A DNA stretch of 8,965 nucleotides from CAYVLI01 sp964452105 [NCBI: uncultured Nitrospinota bacterium] (GCA_964452105.1 CAYVLI010000045.1:2742-11706); one strand, 5' to 3'. Shown: positions 1-6,083, numbered from the stretch's first letter. Translations and numbers: made by a program. The notes: generated by a model from the sequence alone, not told the origin.

Positions 1-1328
1 TTGCTTTCCGTTTCGGTGGGTTCTATCATCATGGCGCCTTTGACGATGGTGGGGAAATAGACGGTGGGCGGATGGTAGCCGTAGTCCATTAGCCTTTTGC
101 TTATGTCCATTGTATGGACGCCGCACCTGTTCTGCAGCTTGTCCGTAATCACGAACTCGTGCATGCAGCGCTTATCATAAGGTTTATGGTAGCGCTCCCG
201 AAGCCTGGCCATCAGGTAATTAGCGTTTATAAGGGCGGCTTCACTGGCCTTTTTCAAGCCCTCGGGCCCCATGGACCGAATGTACGCATAAGCCCTGACC
301 AGGGTTCCCACGTTACCGTAGAAGGACCTCACCTTGCCTATGCTGTCTGGCACGTCATAGCTCAGCGCATAGCCATGACCATTTTTTACAACCAGGGGTA
401 CGGGGAGGTATGGAGCCAGCATCTCCTTGACACCAACCGAGCCTGCACCCGGCCCGCCGCCTCCGTGCGGGGTGGAGAAAGTCTTGTGCAGGTTGAACTG
501 AATAACGTCGAATCCCATGTCACCGGGCCTGGCTATCCCCATCAGGGCGTTCAGGTTGGCTCCGTCGCAGTGAAGCAGGCCTCCCTTATCGTGCACTATT
601 CGGGCTATCTCAAGTATGCTCTGTTCGAAGAGTCCCAGGGTGTTGGGATTGGTGAGCATCATGGCGGCTACGTTTTCATTCATCACCTCGGCTACCCTGG
701 CCGGGTCCACGCAGCCGTCCCTTCCTGAAGCAAGCTCTATAACCTGGTATCCGCATAAGGAGCTGCTGGCGGGGTTGGTTCCGTGGGATGAGTCCGGGAG
801 GATGACTTTGTTGCGCCTCTCTCCCCGGGACTGATGATAGGCCTTGATGAGCATTAAACCCGTTAGTTCACCGTGCGCCCCTGCTGCAGGCTGAAGGGTC
901 GCCTTGTCCATGCCGCTTATCTCGCACAGGTATGCCTCAAGCTCATACATGAGCTGGAGTATCCCCTGACTCAAATCCTGCGGCTGATAAGGGTGTGTTT
1001 TGCTGAAACCCTTGAGAGCGGCAGCCTCTTCGTTCACTTTGGGATTGTATTTCATGGTGCAGGAACCCAACGGGTAGAAACCATGGTCCACGCCGAAGTT
1101 CCACTGTGAGAGCCGGGTGAAGTGGCGCACCACCTCCACTTCGCTCACTTCTGGAAACCCTTCCACTTCTTCTCTCAATAGCTCTTCGGGCAGAAGCTGC
1201 TCCAGGGAATCCTCCGGTACGTCGCAGGGGGGGAGAGAGGCCCCCCGGCGTCCCGGCGCTCCCCTCTCGAAGATGAGCGGTTCACTCAGCTTAAGGTCGG
1301 ATATTCCTATTTTGCCGTATTCAGACAT
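1..1328 (-). CDS. gcvPB: Glycine dehydrogenase (decarboxylating) subunit 2, P-protein beta subunit (3' end cut by window edge)
   Basis: This is the PLP-carrying half of the two-subunit glycine decarboxylase (P-protein), a cytosolic enzyme that decarboxylates glycine and passes the aminomethyl group to the lipoyl arm of GcvH. The frame is open from the ATG at 1328 to the left edge, giving 442 visible residues; about 40-50 more are expected outside. Visible landmarks are [13 protein letters not shown] near residue 27, [13 protein letters not shown] near 85-97, [12 protein letters not shown], and the PLP-lysine motif [16 protein letters not shown], with the Schiff-base lysine at about residue 282 (codon 485-483). 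The visible C-terminus reads MIEPTETES, which is typical of the family. An in-frame TGA lies four codons upstream, so the ATG is well constrained. No Shine-Dalgarno sequence precedes it; a short hydrophobic ORF ends 2 nt before the ATG, so translational coupling is possible. The gene is last of the gcv set seen here. Confidence 0.96.
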   Translation of the reverse strand, partial: MSEYGKIGISDLKLSEPLIFERGAPGRRGASLPPCDVPEDSLEQLLPEELLREEVEGFPEVSEVEVVRHFTRLSQWNFGVDHGFYPLGSCTMKYNPKVNEEAAALKGFSKTHPYQPQDLSQGILQLMYELEAYLCEISGMDKATLQPAAGAHGELTGLMLIKAYHQSRGERRNKVILPDSSHGTNPASSSLCGYQVIELASGRDGCVDPARVAEVMNENVAAMMLTNPNTLGLFEQSILEIARIVHDKGGLLHCDGANLNALMGIARPGDMGFDVIQFNLHKTFSTPHGGGGPGAGSVGVKEMLAPYLPVPLVVKNGHGYALSYDVPDSIGKVRSFYGNVGTLVRAYAYIRSMGPEGLKKASEAALINANYLMARLRERYHKPYDKRCMHEFVITDKLQNRCGVHTMDISKRLMDYGYHPPTVYFPTIVKGAMMIEPTETES

Positions 1329-1330
1329 AT

Positions 1331-1408
1331 TTAAAGCTCAAGGAGCAGGATTAACAGCACAAGGTCGATAATTCCGGTAATGGGAAAGAGACGTCTTAAA
1401 TCATTCAT
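1331..1408 (-). CDS. Possible small hydrophobic protein between gcvPA and gcvPB (25 codons)
   Basis: A 25-codon ORF fills most of the 98-bp gap between gcvPA and gcvPB. It begins [12 protein letters not shown] and continues as [13 protein letters not shown], so it has a short polar head with two arginines followed by a run long enough for one membrane helix. Its TAA stop lies 2 nt before the gcvPB ATG. It is in the same frame as gcvPA: the gcvPA TGA is followed by six sense codons and then this ATG. There is no clear Shine-Dalgarno sequence, so initiation would need coupling to gcvPA termination. I do not recognise it as a known family. It could be a real small membrane peptide, a coupling or leader ORF that delivers ribosomes to gcvPB, or chance. 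Short length alone makes chance a serious alternative. Confidence 0.3.
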   Translation of the reverse strand: MNDLRRLFPITGIIDLVLLILLLEL

Positions 1409-1426
1409 TGCGCATCGTGAGTTGTG

Positions 1427-2770
1427 TCAGAGCGCTTCGAGCACACGGGCGAATCTATCCATGTCCTCTCTGGTCACCTTCTCGGTAACGCAGACCAGCA
1501 TGGCGTGCCTGAGTTCAGGATAATCCCTGGATACGTCGAGTCCGCCGATTATCTTCTCCTCCAGCAGTTTGCGGTTGGCTTCTTCCGTGCTGACGGGAAG
1601 CCGAAGCACGAACTCGTTGAAAGAAGGCGCGCTGAAGGGTAGGGCGCATCCTTCTGCTCTGGGAAATAGGTCCCTGGCGTAGGCTGCTTTCCGGAGATTG
1701 AGAAGGGCCAGCTCCCTGAGCCCCTTTTTCCCCAGGGCGCACATGAATATGCTGGCCTTTAAGGCGCAGAGGGCCTCATTCGTACAGATGTTGGAAGTGG
1801 CCTTTCCCCTGCGTATGTGTTGTTCGCGGGTGGCCAGGGTGAGCACGAACCCAGTCTTACCGGCGCTATCCGTGGTCCGCCCCACCAGCCTGCCGGGCAT
1901 ACTTCGCAGATGCTCTTCCCTGGTGGCGAAAAATCCCAGATAAGGCCCGCCGTAGCTGAGGTCGTTCCCCAGGGCCTGCCCTTCGCCTACCACTATATCG
2001 GCTCCGCAAACCCCGGGCGGCGCCAGGATGCCCAGTGAAACAGGTTCTGCTATCACATCAATGAGCAACGCCCCGGCGTTATGAGCTGCGTCAGCGAAAC
2101 TTTTTATGTTCTCTATAATGCCCAGGTAGCCAGGGGATTGTAAAATAACCGCAGCCGTTTCGGGGCTTAACTCTCTCTCTGCGTCTTCCAGTGAGGTGGT
2201 TCCTTCCGGAGTCAGACCTATCTCATCGATGCTCATTCCGTTTTGCGACAGGTATGTACGCAGCACCGAGCGGTACTCAGGGTGGACGCCCCGGGATACT
2301 ATGACCCGTTCCCGACCTTTTATCCTGGATGCCATAAGGGCCGCTTCAGCCATGGCCGAAGCGCCGTCGTACATGGAAGCGTTGGCCACATCCATGCCGG
2401 TCAACTGGCAGATGAGGGTTTGAAACTCATATATGGCTTGAAGGGTGCCCTGGCTCAGCTCGGGTTGATAGGGGGTATAGGGCGTGTAGAATTCTGCTCG
2501 TCCGGCCAGATGCTTTACCACGCTGGGGATGATGTGGTCATAGGCCCCTCCCCCGAGGAAGTAAGCATATTCCTCGGTATCGGCGTTCTTCAGGCTCAAA
2601 TCGGCCATAAGCCTCAGCAATTCGTGCTCTGATAAGGCGTGAGGCAGGCAGAGTTCCCTCTTCAGCCTCACCCCTGCCGGCACCTGCTTTAAGAGGCTCC
2701 CCATTGATTCCACGCCCATGGAGGCCAGCATTTCCTCACGGTCGGAGTCCGTGAGCGGAATGTATCTCAC
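1427..2770 (-). CDS. gcvPA: Glycine dehydrogenase (decarboxylating) subunit 1, P-protein alpha subunit
   Basis: This is the 447-residue alpha subunit of the split glycine decarboxylase, full length for the family. It partners GcvPB and forms the active site jointly; it has the aminotransferase-like fold but not the PLP lysine. Family landmarks are the N-terminus MRYIPLTDSDREEML, FLGGGAYDHIIPSVV near 71-85, FYTPYTPYQPELSQG near 94-108, MYDGASAMAEAALMA near 133-147, and GPYLGFFATRE and RLVGRTTDSAGKTGFVLTLATREQHIRR in the C-terminal half. The start is GTG (2770-2768): in-frame TAA TAA lies 4-5 codons upstream, and AAAGG sits about 9 nt before the GTG. An out-of-frame ATG five bases earlier makes only ATG-ACG-TGA. 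gcvH ends 34 bp upstream, so the two are very likely co-transcribed. The gene ends with TGA at 1429-1427. Confidence 0.96.
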   Translation of the reverse strand: MRYIPLTDSDREEMLASMGVESMGSLLKQVPAGVRLKRELCLPHALSEHELLRLMADLSLKNADTEEYAYFLGGGAYDHIIPSVVKHLAGRAEFYTPYTPYQPELSQGTLQAIYEFQTLICQLTGMDVANASMYDGASAMAEAALMASRIKGRERVIVSRGVHPEYRSVLRTYLSQNGMSIDEIGLTPEGTTSLEDAERELSPETAAVILQSPGYLGIIENIKSFADAAHNAGALLIDVIAEPVSLGILAPPGVCGADIVVGEGQALGNDLSYGGPYLGFFATREEHLRSMPGRLVGRTTDSAGKTGFVLTLATREQHIRRGKATSNICTNEALCALKASIFMCALGKKGLRELALLNLRKAAYARDLFPRAEGCALPFSAPSFNEFVLRLPVSTEEANRKLLEEKIIGGLDVSRDYPELRHAMLVCVTEKVTREDMDRFARVLEAL

Positions 2771-2804
2771 GTCATATTGCCTTTATTATCGAAAAGGGGC
2801 TATA

Positions 2805-3200
2805 TCAAGTTCCTTCTTTTTCTTCTTCTATGTAAGCTTTGTATTCCTCCGCGGTCAGGAGGTCATCCAGCTCACTGGGTTCGCTCATCTCCACAACCAT
2901 TATCCAGCCCTCACCGTACGGTTCGTTGTTCACCAACTCGGGCTCATCTTCCAGGTCTGAGTTGACTTCAACCACCTGACCTGTCACCGGAGAGAAGAGA
3001 TCTGAGACGGTTTTCACGGACTCTATGGTGCCGAAGGTCTCCATGGCATCCACGGTCACGCCGGATTTGGGGAGGTCGATAAATACTATTTCGCCCAACT
3101 CATCCTGCGCGTGGTCCGTAATACCGATCACCGCCCGGTTGCTTTCTACCCTTGTCCACTCATGCTCTTTAGAGTATTTCAGGTTCTCCGGAAATTCCAT
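2805..3200 (-). CDS. gcvH: Glycine cleavage system H protein (lipoyl carrier)
   Basis: This 131-residue lipoyl-domain protein is the mobile carrier of the glycine cleavage system, moving the aminomethyl group from the P-protein to GcvT and being reoxidised by lipoamide dehydrogenase. The sequence shows the family start (FPENLKYSKEHEW), GITDHAQDELGEIVFIDLP, and the lipoylation motif GTIESVKTVSDLFSPVTG with the modified lysine at residue 63. It then shows NDEP-type spacing (LVNNEPYGEGWIMVVE) and an acidic C-terminal tail (YIEEEKEGT). The length matches the usual 125-130 residues. The ATG at 3200 has a strong AGGAG Shine-Dalgarno sequence 6-7 nt upstream. It lies 206 bp after gcvT, in an AT-rich gap with a candidate promoter, and 34 bp before gcvPA. 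This suggests a gcvH-gcvPA-gcvPB transcription unit that can start independently of gcvT. Confidence 0.97.
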   Translation of the reverse strand: MEFPENLKYSKEHEWTRVESNRAVIGITDHAQDELGEIVFIDLPKSGVTVDAMETFGTIESVKTVSDLFSPVTGQVVEVNSDLEDEPELVNNEPYGEGWIMVVEMSEPSELDDLLTAEEYKAYIEEEKEGT

Positions 3201-3237
3201 GGTTTCTCCTCTCTAATCACGACTGTTGATTCTGGGC

Positions 3238-3247
3238 CTTTGCAAAG
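3238..3247. promoter_or_regulatory. 10-bp palindrome CTTTGCAAAG in the gcvH leader
   Basis: A perfect 10-bp palindrome lies about 40 nt upstream of the gcvH start, inside the predicted leader. It has no loop, so it is more plausible as a DNA-binding site than as an RNA hairpin. It may be chance in AT-rich sequence. Confidence 0.15.
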
Positions 3248-3328
3248 CCTTAAGATTAACCTAAAAATATCCTGTTTCATTTACTATCAAAAGCTTATTT
3301 CTGCAAGAATATTTTTCACATCATGTAG

Positions 3329-3357
3329 ATAATATTAACGTTAATGCTTGATTTTAA
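3329..3357 (-). promoter_or_regulatory. Candidate sigma70-type promoter for gcvH-gcvPA-gcvPB
   Basis: On the minus strand, TTAAAA (3357-3352) and TATTAT (3334-3329) are separated by 17 bp. The -10 matches the consensus at five of six positions and the -35 at four of six. The region is AT-rich and points at gcvH, leaving a leader of about 120 nt. That leader shows no glycine-riboswitch-like core that I can recognise. A 12-bp perfect palindrome sits in the spacer and touches the -10. Confidence 0.4.
3334..3345. promoter_or_regulatory. 12-bp perfect palindrome ATTAACGTTAAT, possible operator
   Basis: ATTAACGTTAAT reads the same on both strands. It lies within the spacer of the candidate gcvH promoter and overlaps the first base of the -10, a position suited to a repressor dimer. 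The link to any regulator is inference; no regulator gene is present in the window. Confidence 0.35.
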
Positions 3358-3371
3358 TGTTCCGTCAGCAT

Positions 3372-3407
3372 AAAAAACGGGTTCAACATTGCTCTGCCCA
3401 AACCGTT
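3372..3407 (-). terminator. Terminator-like hairpin right after gcvT
   Basis: On the minus strand AACGGTT (3407-3401), which begins in the gcvT stop codon, can pair with AACCCGTT (3383-3376) with one bulged C and a 17-nt loop. It runs directly into a six-T tract (3377-3372). The stem is short and the loop long, so this would be a weak intrinsic terminator or attenuator between gcvT and gcvH. Confidence 0.35.
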
Positions 3408-4501
3408 TAATGCGCGGCGGGTTTGTAAAAAGGAAGTTTCACGACCCTGGCCTTACGCCTTTGAGACCTAATCTCCACTTCAAGCTCCGTTCCAATCCCG
3501 GACAGGGAGGAGGAGACATAACCCATACCTATGGGAATCCGCAGAGAAGGTGACATGTTACCGCTGGTGATATATCCGACGTCCAGGCCTTCACCGAACA
3601 TCTTGTAACCATGACGGGGTATTCCTCTATCAATCATCTCTATGCCGACCAGCCTTCTCTCCAACCCCTTTTCTTTTACCGATAACAGCGCTTCTCTGCC
3701 CAGGAAATCACCCTTATCGAACTTTACCAGCCATCCGAGGCCGGCTTCCAGCGGATTGGTGTCAGCGCTTATCTCGTGGTCGTAAAGAAGGTAGCCCATT
3801 TCGAGCCTCAGCGTGTCACGCGCCCCCAATCCCGCCGGCTTTATGCCGTGTTCGCTGCCGAGGCTAATAAGCCTTTCCCACAGCCGCGGCCCGCTCTCTG
3901 CGGGGATGAATATTTCGAAACCGTCTTCTCCCGTATATCCTGTCCTGGCTACGATAGCTTCGACCCCATCGACTTCATCCGTGAAATGGCTGAACTTCTT
4001 CATACTTTTTATGTCACGGCTCACCAGAGGTTCGAGTATGTTTACGGCGATGGGACCCTGAAGGGCGAGGAGTGCATAATCGTCCGTATTATCTGTGATC
4101 TCTACGTCGCCCTTTCTGTTTTCCAGCAACCACTCATAGTCCTTTTTTGCATTGGCCGCATTGACGCAGAGCAGGTACTTCCGGCCGCTTAATCGGTAGA
4201 CAAGCAGGTCGTCCACTATGCCGCCGTTCTCGTAGCACATCACCGTATAGAGCGCTTCCCCGTTTCCTATCCGGGACAGGTCGTTGGTGAGGGTATGCTG
4301 GAGGAAATCGTCAGCCTCCGGGCCGGCAACTTCGATCTCGCCCATGTGGCTTATGTCAAAGAGCCCTGCCGAACTCCGCACGGCAAGATGTTCTTCGATT
4401 ATGCCGGTAAATAAAACAGGCATCTCCCATCCGGCGAATTCCACGGACCTCGCCCCCGCCTCGCGGTGTATCTCGTAAAGTGAGGTTCTTTTTAGTCTCA
4501 T
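3407..4501 (-). CDS. gcvT: Aminomethyltransferase (glycine cleavage T protein)
   Basis: GcvT transfers the one-carbon unit from the aminomethyl-lipoyl arm of GcvH to tetrahydrofolate, releasing ammonia. From the ATG at 4501 it is 364 residues, the normal family length, and opens with LKRTSLYEIH...EFAGWEMP. Further landmarks are LFDISHMGEIEVAG near 47-60, GGIVDDLLVYR near 93-103 (the conserved acidic pair is Asp97/Asp98), ARTGYTGEDGFEIF near 185-198, GLGARDTLRLEMGYLLYDHEI near 224-244 and GYITSGNMSPSL near 309-320. The open frame extends upstream to 4630, but the extra residues do not look like the family. In-frame ATGs at 4516 and 4525 are alternatives: GGAGG sits only 1 nt before the ATG at 4501, unusually tight, and no better Shine-Dalgarno precedes the others. 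It is separated from rluD by about 200 bp with its own candidate promoter. Confidence 0.95.
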   Translation of the reverse strand: MRLKRTSLYEIHREAGARSVEFAGWEMPVLFTGIIEEHLAVRSSAGLFDISHMGEIEVAGPEADDFLQHTLTNDLSRIGNGEALYTVMCYENGGIVDDLLVYRLSGRKYLLCVNAANAKKDYEWLLENRKGDVEITDNTDDYALLALQGPIAVNILEPLVSRDIKSMKKFSHFTDEVDGVEAIVARTGYTGEDGFEIFIPAESGPRLWERLISLGSEHGIKPAGLGARDTLRLEMGYLLYDHEISADTNPLEAGLGWLVKFDKGDFLGREALLSVKEKGLERRLVGIEMIDRGIPRHGYKMFGEGLDVGYITSGNMSPSLRIPIGMGYVSSSLSGIGTELEVEIRSQRRKARVVKLPFYKPAAH

Positions 4502-4550
4502 TCCTCCGTCTTCCATATAATTCATAGGTATGTTTCCGCCGAGAAGGGTG

Positions 4551-4568
4551 TAAGCTTCAGATAAGCTT
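4551..4568. repeat. TAAGCTT direct repeat in the gcvT leader
   Basis: TAAGCTT occurs at 4551-4557 and again at 4562-4568, an 11-bp period (about one helical turn), roughly 50-65 bp upstream of gcvT. Such spacing suits two protein monomers on one DNA face, but the repeat is short and could be chance. Confidence 0.25.
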
Positions 4569-4620
4569 GAGCAGGAGAACGGAATCAAAGAATTATTGTA
4601 AGAACAACAAAGGCAAATCT

Positions 4621-4650
4621 TGAATAGCAAATAGCCCTCTATTCAGTCAA
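4621..4650 (-). promoter_or_regulatory. Candidate gcvT promoter containing an inverted repeat
   Basis: On the minus strand TTGACT (4650-4645, five of six matches to -35) is followed after 18 bp by TATTCA (4626-4621), a weak -10 that is helped by an extended TGC just upstream. The same stretch holds a perfect inverted repeat: TGAATAG (4621-4627) and CTATTCA (4639-4645) with 11 bp between. The arms cover the -10 and abut the -35, a layout that would suit an operator. Confidence 0.35.
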
Positions 4651-4700
4651 GATAAAATTTAGTATCGGGACACATTTTTTTAATGGCCGTGCGACGCTCA

Positions 4701-5681
4701 TTATATACTTCGCCTGAACCTGCGCAGCGCCTCGATGAGTTTTTCCATATCCCCGGGCAATGGAGCGATGAACTCCATCCTCTCCCCACTCTCGGGGTGT
4801 GTGAAACCCAATCTCCAGGCGTGAAGGGCCGGCCGGCCCAGCTCCTTGATCTTGTTGCGGAACCTCTTTTCCGAAGGCGTCTTCCCGCCGTAGACTTCGT
4901 CGCCGACGATGGGATGACCCACGTGGGCCAGATGCACTCGTACCTGGTGCGTCCGACCCGTCTTTGGGCTAACCTCCAGCAGCGTGAAGCCCTCGAAGCG
5001 CTCCAGCACTCTATATTTCGTCTCTGCTTCTCGTCCTCCGGAAAGCGTCACGGCCATTCGCTTGCGCTCCCTGAAATGTCTTCCCACCGGGGCGGAGATG
5101 GCGCCATCTTCTTCCCTGAATCCGCCCCTGGCCAGGGCCAGGTATTTTTTGCGAACCTCCCTATCCTTAAACTGGCGGGCCAGATGCCTGTGCGTTGCTT
5201 CGTCCCTGGCCGCCACTATCAGCCCGGAGGTGCCTTTATCCAGGCGATGTATTATGCCGGGCCGCTCTAAGGCGGTTCCGTTGGAGAGTTTACCGTACCG
5301 GTTGAGGAGTGCGTTGACCAGCGTCCCGCGCGGATTTCCCGGCGCCGGATGCACCACCATTCCAGGCGGCTTGTTTACCACCACCAGATGATCGTCCTCA
5401 TAGATGATATCCAGCTCTATCTCCTCGGGCTCTATATCCACGCTTGAAGGCGGAGGCACGACGATGCGAACCGAATCCCCCTCTCGTAGCTTGTAACCCG
5501 CTTTGACATGCTGATCGTTTACGGTTACCAGTTCCTCGTTTATCAACCTCTGAACGCGGGAGCGCGTGAATCGAATTTCAACGGATTCTCCCTGCGATAT
5601 GTCCAGGCCGGTTACGTATCTATCTAACCGCTCTCCGGCCGAAGCCGCATCCACGGTATATTCATATTTACGAAGTTCCAT
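4701..5681 (-). CDS. rluD: RluA/RluD-family ribosomal large subunit pseudouridine synthase
   Basis: This cytosolic RNA-modifying enzyme converts uridines to pseudouridine in RNA, by family most likely in 23S rRNA. The 326 residues contain an N-terminal S4-like RNA-binding segment (about 15-78, SRVQRLINEELVTVNDQHVKAG) and then the RluA catalytic domain. The latter has IIYEDDHLVVVNKPPGMVVHP near 92-112 and the signature IIHRLDKGTSGLIVAA, in which Asp148 is the catalytic aspartate. RTHQVRVHLAHVGHPIVGDEVYG follows later and is also typical. The domain order is that of RluD/RluC/YlyB; the exact target site cannot be read from sequence, so the symbol is by similarity only. The ATG at 5681 has no Shine-Dalgarno; an extended -10-like TGCTATGCT lies so close that a leaderless transcript is possible. 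Upstream is a 402-bp repeat-bearing gap, and downstream is gcvT. Confidence 0.93.
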   Translation of the reverse strand: MELRKYEYTVDAASAGERLDRYVTGLDISQGESVEIRFTRSRVQRLINEELVTVNDQHVKAGYKLREGDSVRIVVPPPSSVDIEPEEIELDIIYEDDHLVVVNKPPGMVVHPAPGNPRGTLVNALLNRYGKLSNGTALERPGIIHRLDKGTSGLIVAARDEATHRHLARQFKDREVRKKYLALARGGFREEDGAISAPVGRHFRERKRMAVTLSGGREAETKYRVLERFEGFTLLEVSPKTGRTHQVRVHLAHVGHPIVGDEVYGGKTPSEKRFRNKIKELGRPALHAWRLGFTHPESGERMEFIAPLPGDMEKLIEALRRFRRSI

Positions 5682-5685
5682 AATT

Positions 5686-5698
5686 TTTTAGCATAGCA
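5686..5698 (-). promoter_or_regulatory. Possible extended -10 for a near-leaderless rluD transcript
   Basis: On the minus strand TGC followed by TATGCT (5695-5690) forms an extended -10-like element about 9 nt before the rluD ATG. No good -35 lies 16-18 bp upstream. If used, transcription would start within a few bases of the ATG, which would fit the missing Shine-Dalgarno. Confidence 0.2.
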
Positions 5699-5743
5699 CA
5701 CAAAAAGTTTTTTCGGTAGGAGCGGCGCTTGCACCATTCGCAT

Positions 5744-5763
5744 GGGCGCACAGCCTTGCGCCC
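5744..5763. repeat. Palindromic hairpin GGGCGCA-N6-TGCGCCC
   Basis: A perfect 7-bp inverted repeat with a 6-nt loop (CAGCCT). It is preceded by GTAGGAGCG at 5717-5725, and a similar TTAGGAGCGCA...TGCGCCCT element occurs at 7788-7810 on the other side of dinB, suggesting members of one dispersed repeat type. Confidence 0.55.
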
Positions 5764-5794
5764 CCGTGAAGCGTTCTCGTTACGGCTGGATTCC

Positions 5795-5814
5795 GCCCTC
5801 ATTTTCATGAGGGC
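5795..5814. repeat. Hairpin GCCCTCAT-TTTC-ATGAGGGC
   Basis: A perfect 8-bp stem with a 4-nt loop. On the plus strand it is followed by ATGTTTTTG, so it could act as a weak terminator there, but no plus-strand gene needs one. It is more likely another palindromic repeat or an RNA structure in the rluD upstream region. Confidence 0.5.
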
Positions 5815-5872
5815 ATGTTTTTGCGGGAATGATAATTGTAATTGAGCGGGTTGGGCGGTATTTTACTACAGT

Positions 5873-5898
5873 GCTGTCGGGTCTCCGTACCCGACGGC
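5873..5898. repeat. Hairpin GCTGTCGGGT-N6-ACCCGACGGC
   Basis: A 10-bp stem containing one T-G pair, with a 6-nt loop CTCCGT. The GTCGGGT/ACCCGAC core of 7 bp is perfect. There is no U-tract, so a terminator is unlikely. Confidence 0.5.
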
Positions 5899-6001
5899 GG
5901 AGGAATTCGAAAGACAGTTCCTGCAATCCATGACCCGTTTGTGGTGTGAGACCCTGAGACCGTAAAATAGCCGTAGCGAGATGCATAGGCTAATCGCGTG
6001 G

Positions 6002-6021
6002 GGGCGACCGGCGGGTCGCCC
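6002..6021. repeat. Hairpin GGGCGACC-GGCG-GGTCGCCC
   Basis: A perfect 8-bp GC-rich stem with a 4-nt loop, located 63 bp past the end of dinB. On the minus strand it is not followed by a T-run, so it is a poor intrinsic terminator. It resembles short GGGGCGACC/GGTCGCCCC palindromes that recur in the intergenic regions of many bacterial genomes; membership here is inferred from pattern only. Confidence 0.55.
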
Positions 6022-6033
6022 ATCGCCTTAAAA

Positions 6034-6039
6034 ATTATA
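6034..6039 (-). promoter_or_regulatory. Isolated consensus -10 (TATAAT) upstream of rluD
   Basis: A perfect TATAAT on the minus strand lies about 350 bp upstream of rluD. The sequence 16-18 bp further upstream (around TGCCCT) is a poor -35. It is immediately followed by the 6002-6021 hairpin. It may be a weak promoter for rluD or chance. Confidence 0.15.
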
Positions 6040-6083
6040 CGCAAGACCCTTTGAAGAGGGCAGGGGCCACACCACAGGCGAGG

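Larger units (their letters stand above)
5682..6083. other. 402-bp non-coding gap between dinB and rluD with four hairpin repeats
   Basis: No credible protein gene is seen here. Small ORFs on the minus strand (for example 5805-6044) have low-complexity, unrecognisable translations built from the repeats. The gap holds four strong inverted repeats (5744-5763, 5795-5814, 5873-5898, 6002-6021) and a perfect TATAAT (6039-6034, minus strand) that lacks a good -35. Two longer-range inverted pairs were also seen: TATTTTAC at 5859-5866 with GTAAAATA at 5962-5969, and TGTGGTGTG at 5940-5948 with CACACCACA at 6068-6076. It reads as repeat-laden intergenic sequence. Confidence 0.6.

Noticed and set aside
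114-728. 204-codon plus-strand ORF
   Set aside because: It is the antisense shadow of gcvPB, which is open on the minus strand and carries the PLP-lysine motif.
1331-1408. FPITG in the small ORF resembling an LPXTG sortase signal
   Set aside because: There is no signal peptide, no positively charged tail after the hydrophobic run, the first residue is F instead of L, and no sortase gene is nearby.
4502-4630. 43-residue N-terminal extension of GcvT
   Set aside because: The extra translated residues are Cys/Ser/Leu-rich with no family similarity, while the segment from 4501 begins exactly like GcvT; the upstream DNA also holds promoter-like elements.
4502-4700. Glycine riboswitch upstream of gcvT
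   Set aside because: Glycine riboswitches often precede gcvT, but I could not find the conserved aptamer core in this stretch by eye; a covariance-model search with the glycine riboswitch model would settle it.
5795-5822. Intrinsic terminator on the plus strand
   Set aside because: The 8-bp hairpin followed by TGTTTTTG is terminator-like, but no plus-strand gene precedes it, so a repeat is the simpler reading.
5805-6044. Small minus-strand ORFs (68-79 codons) in the dinB-rluD gap
   Set aside because: Their translations run through the hairpin repeats, have no recognisable domain and no clear ribosome-binding site.
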